DNA of 64,000 nucleotides. It comes from Enterococcus_K sp051713825. GTDB lineage: Bacteria; Bacillota; Bacilli; Lactobacillales; Enterococcaceae. The position numbers were made by a program, and so were the translations under genes. The stretch covers positions 1,798,001 through 1,862,000 of the forward strand of contig NZ_JBIOQR010000001.1 in the NCBI RefSeq assembly GCF_051713825.1, read 5' to 3'. This document shows positions 57,542 through 64,000 of the stretch, piece after piece; within the stretch, counting starts at the first letter, position 1, and every line of letters starts with the position of its first letter. Below the pieces are notes generated by a model. It was not told the DNA's origin, ran no database searches, and saw only the letters and a program-made list of their open reading frames with translations.

Positions 57542-57901
57542 TCACTCCTTTATAGGCTTGTTATAGCCTTTTTCTCCGTAGGGTTGAAGTTTGTCCAACC
57601 ATTCTTTTTTACACTTTTTTAATTCTTTTTTCATATTTTCGACATCATCTGTCTTCTTTTTCCATAAGACTTCATAAGAAAAACTTTCTTCTTTATCCTT
57701 CAACCAATCCTCCTGCAAAGGAGTATTTCGATAAAAATTATTGTCCAAATTTAGTTTATAAAAATGCCAACGATTTTTGATATTTGGTACAGCCTCAATA
57801 AATATCTTGCCATTTTTCTCATTTTTTATCTGAATAATCCCATAATAAGTTGGTTGAGCTTTATATTCTTCCATTAATTGTTTTTTTCTTTCTTGATTCA
57901 T
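57542..57901 (-). CDS. GIY-YIG nuclease family protein
   Basis: The 119-residue product from the ATG at 57901 has YYGIIQIKNEKNGKIFIEAVPNIKNRWHFYKLNL (YYG with the matching IIQIK strand) and LQEDWLKDKEESFSYEVLW. It fits the small GIY-YIG-like proteins of Firmicutes, though YYG replaces GIY/YIG and catalytic residues are not certain. A GGAG-type site lies about 12 bases upstream; a longer start would overlap the previous gene. It lies between the DUF2087 regulator and the CAT-like gene and is probably in one transcript with both. Confidence 0.7.
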   Translation of the reverse strand: MNQERKKQLMEEYKAQPTYYGIIQIKNEKNGKIFIEAVPNIKNRWHFYKLNLDNNFYRNTPLQEDWLKDKEESFSYEVLWKKKTDDVENMKKELKKCKKEWLDKLQPYGEKGYNKPIKE

Positions 57902-57917
57902 AAAAGCAACACACTCC

Positions 57918-58649
57918 TTAATAAATTCGTTGATACTCTGAGCCATCTGGTGTTCGAGTAAAAAATCCATAATCAATTAAATATCGTTTTATCAATAAAT
58001 AATCAAAATAAATTTTTTCTAGTTGCCTATCGATGTCTTTCCCTGAATACCGTTTTCTCATTGAAAACTCCTCAACAATTCGATTTAAAATCCCAATGAC
58101 ATTTTTTTGTCCTTTCGGGAAAACAGTTAAGACAACCTCGCCTGTTGAAAAATCAAAATATTTCCGTACAATCTCTGCGTACTCTTTTTCAGTTAAAACA
58201 AATCGATCATCAATCACTCCTGTTGCTTCTGGTACTGGAATCAAACTATCTTCTGGTGCTTGCTTTTCTGAAAAAACGGCCTCAAACTGAGCCAGATAAA
58301 CCTTTGCCTGCTTGGCTTTTTCGCGAAACGTAAATTTTTGATGTCTAATCGTTGATGGACTAACTTTAAACAAGTCTGCTATCTCTTGATCTTTTTTCTC
58401 TGAGCTAAAGCTAAATAATAACTCTTTTTGTTTCTCTGTTAATGTATTATATTTGCTCGCAAATGAGACTAGAGCCTGGTTTGGACCACCGTGTACACGA
58501 TTTAGATGCTCATTTATTTGGCTAACTGCTAATGCTTTTTGTTCCGAGTCAAAAGAGAAAAACTCTTGGCAATAATTGCAACAAACATTCGCCTGATCAA
58601 TTCGATATCCTTGCTTTAATTCATTTAAACTCATTTGTAAAAATTCCAT
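57918..58649 (-). CDS. DUF2087 protein with helix-turn-helix, likely transcription regulator
   Basis: The 243-residue product has CCNYCQEFF near the N-terminus and a central LuxR-type helix-turn-helix (about 70-115: TLTEKQKELLFSFSSEKKDQEIADLFKVSPSTIRHQ). A C-terminal DUF2087 domain follows (about 170-243: GEVVLTVFPKGQKNVIGILNRIVEEF, KDIDRQLEKIYFDYLLIKRYLIDYGFFTRTPDGSEYQ). It is probably a DNA-binding regulator of its neighbours; the ligand is unknown. GAGGTG lies just before the ATG at 58649. Confidence 0.85.
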   Translation of the reverse strand: MEFLQMSLNELKQGYRIDQANVCCNYCQEFFSFDSEQKALAVSQINEHLNRVHGGPNQALVSFASKYNTLTEKQKELLFSFSSEKKDQEIADLFKVSPSTIRHQKFTFREKAKQAKVYLAQFEAVFSEKQAPEDSLIPVPEATGVIDDRFVLTEKEYAEIVRKYFDFSTGEVVLTVFPKGQKNVIGILNRIVEEFSMRKRYSGKDIDRQLEKIYFDYLLIKRYLIDYGFFTRTPDGSEYQRIY

Positions 58650-58770
58650 CACTTCACCTCTTGTTCATTATAATATGTTTACAAAAATTGTCAACAAATT
58701 TTAATTACGTTTATTAAAATAACAAACAAAAAGAATGGAGACTAAGGATTAGCTCCTTTTGATGTCGAAC

Positions 58771-58811
58771 AAAAAAGCTCACTCAAACAAATTTGCTTGT
58801 TTAAGTGAGCC
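58771..58811 (-). terminator. Terminator after sepM
   Basis: On the minus strand GGCTCACTTAAACAA pairs with TTTGTTTGAGTGAGC, followed by six T, just after the sepM stop. Confidence 0.85.
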
Positions 58812-58839
58812 GTATTACTACCCTTCTATTTTGATGAAT

Positions 58840-59892
58840 CTATTTTATTTTTGCTAGATAGTCAAGGGCATCTTGAACTGTTTTGACTGGAACAATTTTC
58901 ATTGAGGTACCTAATTTTTCTGCGGCCGCTTTCGCTTCCTCATAATTAGACTTGATGTCTGGTTCAGCCTTTTTCATCTCATCGGTAATTTCATCATCTG
59001 GTGCAAAAAAGATCTCGATACCATTCTCATTTGCTGTAGCAACCTTTTTATCAATTCCACCAATTCGACCAACAATTCCTTTTGAATTCATTGTTCCGGT
59101 CCCTGCAATAGCTTTGCCGTGACGTAAGTTTTGCCCCATCACCTGTTCATAAATCTCTAGGGTAAACATCAATCCTGCTGAAGGCCCACCAATTGAACCA
59201 GAATCAATTTTTACTTTTGTATCTGAAGAAATCTCTGTGTGATCGACTAAGCCAATCCCAATTCCTGCTTTTTTATCAGCAGCCAGTTCAATTAACTTTC
59301 CTGTGGCTGTTTTTTCTTTGCCTTCGTGAAGATAAGTCACCTCCATATCCTGACCGACCTTCTGACTCTTGACATACTTCATAAACTCTTGGCTGTTTTC
59401 AAATTTTTTGCCATCTGCTTTTGTTACTGTATCACCAACAGCAATTTTCCCGTAAAAGCTTGAGTTTTCTTCCACAGATAAAACATATACCCCTTTATAA
59501 ACCATCTCGTAGGGTTTATTAGCAAGCTTTAAGGCCTGTTCAATTGCCGCATTTTGTGAAGATTGCATGTAGTAAAGCTGCATTTGATTGTATTCCTCAT
59601 CCGTTGAGGTGCCATACAGTTCTTCTTTACTGACTAAATCTTGAAATGGAGAAATTTTTGATTTAAGGGCTGTAAAGACGGTTGCTTGCCTTATTCCTAC
59701 AGCAGTCAACGAGAAGGAGCCTTCCTTTTCGTCCTTCTTGCCATTTACAGAAATTAATTCCTTCAAATCAATCGTTGATCCAGGTGCTTCGATATAGTAA
59801 GGAATAGGCACAACAATCATTGCCGCAAGTAATAACATAACTAAAAAGGCAACTAGCGAGCGAATCGGTGCTCTTTTTTCTTGTTTATTCAT
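58840..59892 (-). CDS. SepM/YlbL-type PDZ and Lon-like serine protease
   Basis: The 350-residue product has an N-terminal membrane helix, a PDZ domain (about 115-200: VLSVEENSSFYGKIAVGDTVTKADGKKF) and a Lon-type S16 domain. The Ser of GGPSAGLMFTLEIYEQ and the Lys of RIGGIDKKV form the catalytic dyad. In streptococci SepM trims a competence peptide; here the substrate is unknown. The ATG at 59892 overlaps the coaD stop region by eight bases, so the two are translationally coupled. Confidence 0.9.
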   Translation of the reverse strand: MNKQEKRAPIRSLVAFLVMLLLAAMIVVPIPYYIEAPGSTIDLKELISVNGKKDEKEGSFSLTAVGIRQATVFTALKSKISPFQDLVSKEELYGTSTDEEYNQMQLYYMQSSQNAAIEQALKLANKPYEMVYKGVYVLSVEENSSFYGKIAVGDTVTKADGKKFENSQEFMKYVKSQKVGQDMEVTYLHEGKEKTATGKLIELAADKKAGIGIGLVDHTEISSDTKVKIDSGSIGGPSAGLMFTLEIYEQVMGQNLRHGKAIAGTGTMNSKGIVGRIGGIDKKVATANENGIEIFFAPDDEITDEMKKAEPDIKSNYEEAKAAAEKLGTSMKIVPVKTVQDALDYLAKIK

Positions 59893-60376
59893 TTTGATCA
59901 CGCTTTTCAACAATGGCTTGGTTAATGACTGGTGGCAGGTACTTTTCGACATCGCCACCAAATTGAATAACTTCTTTTAAAATACTCGAGCTAATATGGC
60001 TATATTCAGGTGAGGCTAATAAGAAAACTGTCTCTAAATCTGGACTAAGATGTTGGTTCATCTGTGCAATATCTTTTTCATATTCATAATCTTTCACACT
60101 TCGAATACCTCGTAAAAGAAATTTAGCCCCTAAAGCATTCGCTACATCAACAGTTAAATCATGTTCTTGTAAAATAACACGTACATTCTTCAAATCAGAA
60201 ACGGAAGCTTCGATTAATTGCACCTTTTCTTTTGGTGTAAAGAAGCTTTTTTTACTTGTATTTACAAAAACACCAACAACTACCTCGTCAAAAAGTGCTG
60301 CACCACGAGTAATAGTATCAAGGTGCCCGTTGGTTAATGGGTCAAAACTTCCAGGAAACAATGCAATCTTTTTCAT
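59885..60376 (-). CDS. coaD: Phosphopantetheine adenylyltransferase
   Basis: The 163-residue enzyme begins KKIALFPGSFDPLTNGHLDTITRG (the T/HxGH nucleotidyltransferase motif as NGHL), has RGIRSVKDYEYEKDIAQMN and ends with the ISSSILKEV motif. It makes dephospho-CoA from 4'-phosphopantetheine and ATP. Its start overlaps the rsmD stop by four bases. Confidence 0.96.
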   Translation of the reverse strand: MKKIALFPGSFDPLTNGHLDTITRGAALFDEVVVGVFVNTSKKSFFTPKEKVQLIEASVSDLKNVRVILQEHDLTVDVANALGAKFLLRGIRSVKDYEYEKDIAQMNQHLSPDLETVFLLASPEYSHISSSILKEVIQFGGDVEKYLPPVINQAIVEKRDQNE

Positions 60377-60933
60377 GCTTCATCCTCATTTCTAAAAATA
60401 GTCACCGCAGTAATTCCATAAGTTTGATGGCGAATCTGACTAAGTGTCCCAATTGATTCTGAAAGATTCACTGCTTTTTCTGCTTCACAAATCACTTTGC
60501 AGCCAGAATTTAACAACCCTAGCTGGAGCATTTTAGCTAGCTGTTCTTCTATCTTTTGTTGCGCATAAGGAGGATCTAAAAAAACATAATCAAAGGTGTA
60601 GCCTTGTTCCTTTAGCCAGACTAGTGCTTTATCAGCATCCATCTTGACCGTCAAGAAACGATCTGCCTCCTTTGTTATTTCAATATTTTCTTTGATAACC
60701 TTCATCGCTTGGAAATTTCTTTCAACACAGACTGCGAGCTCGACTCCTCGAGAAACAGCTTCAATGGCCAAACCTCCGCTGCCTGAAAACAAATCTAAGG
60801 CTAGACCTCCATCAAAATATGGACCAATCATGTTAAACATAGATTCCTTTACTTTATCTGTTGTCGGTCGTGTATTCTCGCCATCAAGACTCTTTAAGCG
60901 CCGTCCACGATACTCACCGGAAACAACTCGCAT
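60373..60933 (-). CDS. rsmD: 16S rRNA (guanine-966-N2)-methyltransferase
   Basis: The 186-residue enzyme starts MRVVSGEYRGRRLKSLDGENTRPTTDKVKES, has the SAM motif ALDLFSGSGGLAIEAVSRG and the catalytic DYVFLDPPYA (D/NPPY). It methylates G966 of 16S rRNA. AAGGGG precedes the ATG at 60933. It is first in the rsmD-coaD-sepM operon. Confidence 0.95.
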   Translation of the reverse strand: MRVVSGEYRGRRLKSLDGENTRPTTDKVKESMFNMIGPYFDGGLALDLFSGSGGLAIEAVSRGVELAVCVERNFQAMKVIKENIEITKEADRFLTVKMDADKALVWLKEQGYTFDYVFLDPPYAQQKIEEQLAKMLQLGLLNSGCKVICEAEKAVNLSESIGTLSQIRHQTYGITAVTIFRNEDEA

Positions 60934-60987
60934 AAAATTACCCCTTCTTTCCATTATCGTCAGTTAAGTATACCAAAAAGCACAAAG

Positions 60988-61034
60988 AAAATGATGAAAA
61001 ATGTTTGAACAAATCAGACATTTTTCATCATTTT
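60988..61034. terminator. Long hairpin between ylbG and rsmD
   Basis: AAAATGATGAAAAATGT (60988-61004) pairs perfectly with ACATTTTTCATCATTTT (61018-61034). It lies between two minus-strand genes of a conserved block and may terminate the ylbG transcript or attenuate read-through. Confidence 0.7.
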
Positions 61035-61109
61035 TTAGACATTTTTATAAATATTTACTTTCAGCACAAAAATTCGGCTATCTTCCAAGTATCGAGACTG
61101 GTTTCTCAC

Positions 61110-61448
61110 TTACACATTTTCTGCTAATCGAATATCAGGTGTTAAATCTTCTTCTTCCTCTTCAATCACTTGATAAGCAGCTCTAGTTCCAATTCGGTCT
61201 GCAAAGTTCATCTCAATATCTGGGCGATACGAACGTTCCACTTTTCTAACAAAATGAAGTTTTTTGATTTTCTCTTCAGATTGCTCAAATGCTTCTTCAT
61301 TTAAATAAAGAACGACATACTTCATTTTTCTAGAAACATAGTGAACTAAACCAAAACGCTTTAAATTTTTCAATTGCTTCAAACTGTATACCCAGACAAT
61401 CATTCCTCGTCGTTTTTGTACAATAAATTCAGTTTCTTCAGCTTGCAT
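61110..61448 (-). CDS. ylbG: YlbG family protein (DUF2129)
   Basis: The 112-residue protein matches YlbG: RRGMIVWVYSLKQLKNLKRFGLVHYVSRKMKYVVLYLN and LHFVRKVERSYRPDI, with an acidic C-terminus. The function is unknown; it always travels with ylbF. GGAGG precedes the ATG at 61448, which overlaps the ylbF frame by 11 bases. Confidence 0.9.
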   Translation of the reverse strand: MQAEETEFIVQKRRGMIVWVYSLKQLKNLKRFGLVHYVSRKMKYVVLYLNEEAFEQSEEKIKKLHFVRKVERSYRPDIEMNFADRIGTRAAYQVIEEEEEDLTPDIRLAENV

Positions 61449-61869
61449 GACAACTTCCTCCACAACCAGAATGTCCACCTGTGATAAAAAATGGATTTCC
61501 AGCATCTACTTTAATTTCTTCTGAAACAGTTTTTGCAACAGTCAGACTAATCATATCTAAAATATCTTGTAGTTGCGTTTCAGCTACTCGAAATGCAGCT
61601 ACTTGTTCATTTATGTCTAATGCTCTCTTGCTTTTTCGTAACGTTCTTTGTGTTTCTCTATAGCCTGGTGCATGAAATCCATAATCCGCTATTCGTTCAA
61701 ACGCCTCTTTATTCTTCAAAAAGTCTGTTTGTAGCTGACTAACTTCTGGACACTCATACATCACTTGTTTGGTTTCACAATAGTGTTTATATGTCTGACT
61801 TTGACATAACTTTTCGACAATTTTTTCACATTGGTCTTCCAAAGCAAATAACTGGTCATTTATGATCAT
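61438..61869 (-). CDS. ylbF: YlbF/RicF-type regulator
   Basis: The 143-residue helical protein matches YlbF: TYKHYCETKQVMYECPEV, DFLKNKEAFERIADYGFHAPGYRETQRTLRKSK. Its tail, GGHSGCGGSCHAS, has the Cys residues that in the B. subtilis RicA-RicF-RicT complex help bind iron-sulfur clusters. It should assist RNase Y-dependent RNA processing. It overlaps the CAP-like gene by four bases. Confidence 0.9.
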   Translation of the reverse strand: MIINDQLFALEDQCEKIVEKLCQSQTYKHYCETKQVMYECPEVSQLQTDFLKNKEAFERIADYGFHAPGYRETQRTLRKSKRALDINEQVAAFRVAETQLQDILDMISLTVAKTVSEEIKVDAGNPFFITGGHSGCGGSCHAS

Positions 61870-63002
61870 TTCAACCCACTATCCTTTGTTTCATTTTCAT
61901 CTATCCTTTGCATTAAGACTACCATATTTTCTTTTGAAAAGGAAATCCCCAAAAGTTCAGTTTCTTCATGCATAAATCTGGTATGAAGGAATGGATCACT
62001 GTACCAATATAACAAAGAAAAAGTTGGATCAATAATCGGCTCTGATAAAATACCCGTCTGTGGCTCATCAGCTGTTCGTTTAACTAGCTGAGCCAACTCA
62101 TCACCACTAAGCGAAAATGTAAATTGATCACTTTCTCCTTCTTGCGTTTGTCGCCAATACTCGAGCCTTTGTTGATCCAGCACTTCATCCGCATGCTCTA
62201 AAAAGTCAGTCTGGACCTTTTGCGCTAGTAGTTGTTGCCCAAAAGAAGACTGATATGCAGGTAAATAATCGAGTTCGCGTAAAAAGTTGATGGTTTTAAT
62301 ACTTTCTGTTGCTTTGATTTTATCTATCTCGTCCCACTTCTTTTTGTCCTCTTGATTAATTAGAGGTGAGGGTGTCATCGTGTCGATTTGATAAGGTCTC
62401 AAGGTCAGCAACTCTTCTTGGTTCAAGTAAGTCACGCCAAATAGTTCACCATCATTTTGATCAAAGAAAAGAATCGCAAATGTTTGATTATCGAACGCAA
62501 TTAATGGGCGATAATTCATATCTTCTTCCATCAATTCGATATTAACAGGTTCTCCCTCATACTCGAAACTAAAATTGGGGTAAATCATGGTTAATTCTGA
62601 CAGTTTTCCCATCGTCATCTGATAAGTAAATGGTGTAATATTTTCTTTTGTATCCCCAATAGCTTTAATGGCGACAACTTTGCCAGCCGAGATATTGGCT
62701 TCTACTCGAGCCTTTTTATTTTCTACTTTGTATTGCCGGATTTCATAGTTAAATCCGGTTTGATATGTTTTTTCTGGTCGACCAAGCAACTTTTCTAGTT
62801 CACTTGCTTTTTTATTTATATACGAAGAAAAGCCCTTTGCGGGCAGTTCTTCATATTTCAACGTAGTATTGTGAAGGGGAGTTACTGTCTCACTTTTCGT
62901 TTGTACAGGTTTTTCTGCCTTATTTTTAAACACAACTGGTTCAAAATAGAAGATCAATAACACTGCTACAAAGATACTCATAAATAATCCGACACGTTTC
63001 AT
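61866..63002 (-). CDS. Membrane-anchored CAP-superfamily protein (YlbC-like)
   Basis: The 378-residue product has an N-terminal membrane helix (about 5-22) and a CAP-associated N-terminal domain (about 60-190: LEKLLGRPEKTYQTGFNYEIRQY). A degenerate CAP/SCP domain follows (about 225-330: FLRELDYLPAYQSSFGQQLLAQ, DEVLDQQRLEYWRQ) that lacks the usual His/Glu cluster. Function unknown; it precedes ylbF as in many Firmicutes. It overlaps ylbF by four bases. Confidence 0.85.
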   Translation of the reverse strand: MKRVGLFMSIFVAVLLIFYFEPVVFKNKAEKPVQTKSETVTPLHNTTLKYEELPAKGFSSYINKKASELEKLLGRPEKTYQTGFNYEIRQYKVENKKARVEANISAGKVVAIKAIGDTKENITPFTYQMTMGKLSELTMIYPNFSFEYEGEPVNIELMEEDMNYRPLIAFDNQTFAILFFDQNDGELFGVTYLNQEELLTLRPYQIDTMTPSPLINQEDKKKWDEIDKIKATESIKTINFLRELDYLPAYQSSFGQQLLAQKVQTDFLEHADEVLDQQRLEYWRQTQEGESDQFTFSLSGDELAQLVKRTADEPQTGILSEPIIDPTFSLLYWYSDPFLHTRFMHEETELLGISFSKENMVVLMQRIDENETKDSGLK

Positions 63003-63027
63003 GTCTCATTTCACCTACATTGAATTC

Positions 63028-64000
63028 TTATTTTTCTTTTACTTCAATCAATAAATCTCCAGATTGAATAGGTTCTCCTTCTGTCACGTATACGTGTTCA
63101 ACAACCCCATCAAAACGAGCTTCTACAGAGGTTTCCATCTTCATAGCTTCTGTAACAAGTAAGGTATCCCCGCGTTGCACACGGTCTCCCTTATTCACAA
63201 GAACTTGAAGCACAGAGCCTGACATAGTCGCACCAATTTGTTCTTTGTTTGTTGGTTCTGCTTTTCGTTTCGTTTGTACAGAGCTAATGATTGAATTATC
63301 TTTTACAACAATTTCTCGGCGTTGTCCATTCAAGTTAAAGAAGAGCACGCGATTTCCTTCAATATCTGGCTCACCAATCTCATCTAAACGTAAAATTAAT
63401 ATCTTACCACGCTCGATTTGTACATTAATCGATTCACCCAAACGAATCCCTTGGAAGAATGTTGGCGTGTCTAATAAAGTAACATCACCAAACCGCTCAT
63501 ACGCTTTTTGATAATCTAAAAATACTTGAGGATACATGAGATAACTTAAGACATCTTCTTTTTTCGGTTCAAAACCAATTAATTCGGCTAACTCTGTTTT
63601 CACCTTTTCAAAGTCCACTGGTTCTGCTAAGTCACCTGGACGATTGGTAAAGGCTGGTCTACCTTTCAAGATAATTCGTTGTAACTTTTCAGGGAAACCG
63701 CCAACAGGTTGTCCTAATTCGCCTTGGAAGAAGGTAACCACAGATTCAGGGAAGCTGAGACTTTCCCCTTTTTCAAAAATATCTTCTTCTGTTAATTCAT
63801 TTTGGACCATAAATAATGCCATATCACCAACAACTTTGGAAGAAGGTGTGACTTTGACAATATCACCAAACATCAAATTAACTGTGTGGTACATTTTTTT
63901 GATTTCGTCCCATTTAGCTCCAAGCCCAACTGCTTTTGCTTGTTGTTGTAAGTTTGAATACTGTCCACCAGGCATCTCATGCATATAAACTTCTGTTTGA
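63028..64000 (-). CDS. pyc: Pyruvate carboxylase, C-terminal part (5' end outside window)
   Basis: The minus-strand frame runs to the window edge and starts beyond it. The visible 318 or more residues include HEMPGGQYSNLQQQA (end of the carboxyltransferase domain), DYQKAYERFGDV, and a C-terminal biotin carrier domain with the biotinyl lysine in VTEAMKMETSV near the end. Pyc makes oxaloacetate from pyruvate and bicarbonate. The 3' end and stop (63028) are complete. Confidence 0.95.
   Translation of the reverse strand, partial: QTEVYMHEMPGGQYSNLQQQAKAVGLGAKWDEIKKMYHTVNLMFGDIVKVTPSSKVVGDMALFMVQNELTEEDIFEKGESLSFPESVVTFFQGELGQPVGGFPEKLQRIILKGRPAFTNRPGDLAEPVDFEKVKTELAELIGFEPKKEDVLSYLMYPQVFLDYQKAYERFGDVTLLDTPTFFQGIRLGESINVQIERGKILILRLDEIGEPDIEGNRVLFFNLNGQRREIVVKDNSIISSVQTKRKAEPTNKEQIGATMSGSVLQVLVNKGDRVQRGDTLLVTEAMKMETSVEARFDGVVEHVYVTEGEPIQSGDLLIEVKEK

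Overview
The window is a chromosomal stretch from a low-GC Gram-positive coccus of the Enterococcus/Vagococcus group, most likely Vagococcus. Three things support this: the rRNA operon sequence, the gene order comEA-comEB-comEC-holA-rpsT and pyc-CAP protein-ylbF-ylbG-rsmD-coaD-sepM, and typical lactic-acid-bacterial regulation (T-boxes, Fur-like boxes, a Gram-positive LexA box). The genus is an inference from sequence memory, not from a search.

Layout. 0-2 kb: a secreted DUF1002 protein and a CPBP membrane protease. 2.4-2.9 kb: a decayed IS66 transposase. 2.9-8.2 kb: a complete minus-strand rRNA operon (16S-23S-5S, no tRNA in the spacer or after 5S) with two tandem promoters. 8.4-14.7 kb: a minus-strand methionine uptake operon (metN, metI, metQ, M20 amidohydrolase) behind two tandem methionine T-boxes, with an insertion sequence between metN and metI. 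14.7-18.2 kb: a three-domain secreted cell-wall hydrolase between two small hypothetical genes. 18.4-25.3 kb: a guanylate-kinase-like gene, an array of eight 62-bp hairpin repeats, and a run of minus-strand accessory genes. The run holds GNAT, sce7725/sce7726, nucleotidyltransferase, GFA, Nudix, GNAT, a frameshifted HAD phosphatase and a small membrane protein. 25.6-27.7 kb: a lipoprotein gene, then a decayed region with two pseudogenes, one of them an IS21 istB remnant. 27.9-41 kb: mostly housekeeping genes (sufT-like, lysA, HAD hydrolase, YitT, YajQ, an SOS-type nuclease-helicase, an MBL hydrolase, a histidine phosphatase, uppP and a P1B-4 metal ATPase behind Fur-like boxes). An 800-bp noncoding stretch with RNA-like structures lies at 31.1-31.9 kb. 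41.1-46.8 kb: a 1901-residue surface adhesin with 12 Cna_B repeats. 47.8-48.4 kb: a second island of the hairpin repeat family, inverted. 48.4-64 kb: a phosphate transporter pair, rpsT, holA, the comE competence genes, an ECF sigma factor with a membrane partner, a chloramphenicol-acetyltransferase-like gene, a GIY-YIG gene and a DUF2087 regulator, sepM-coaD-rsmD, ylbG-ylbF-CAP protein, and the 3' part of pyc at the window edge.

How parts work together. The methionine operon should be induced when tRNA-Met is uncharged, but the insertion probably uncouples metIQ and the amidohydrolase from the T-boxes. DUF47 and PiT form one phosphate uptake unit. ComEA, ComEB and ComEC form the DNA-uptake gene cluster, with HolA and RpsT next to it. 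The strongest candidates for something undescribed are the sce7726/sce7725 pair, the ECF sigma with its PH-like membrane partner, the tandem hairpin repeat family, and the structured noncoding region at 31.4-31.9 kb.
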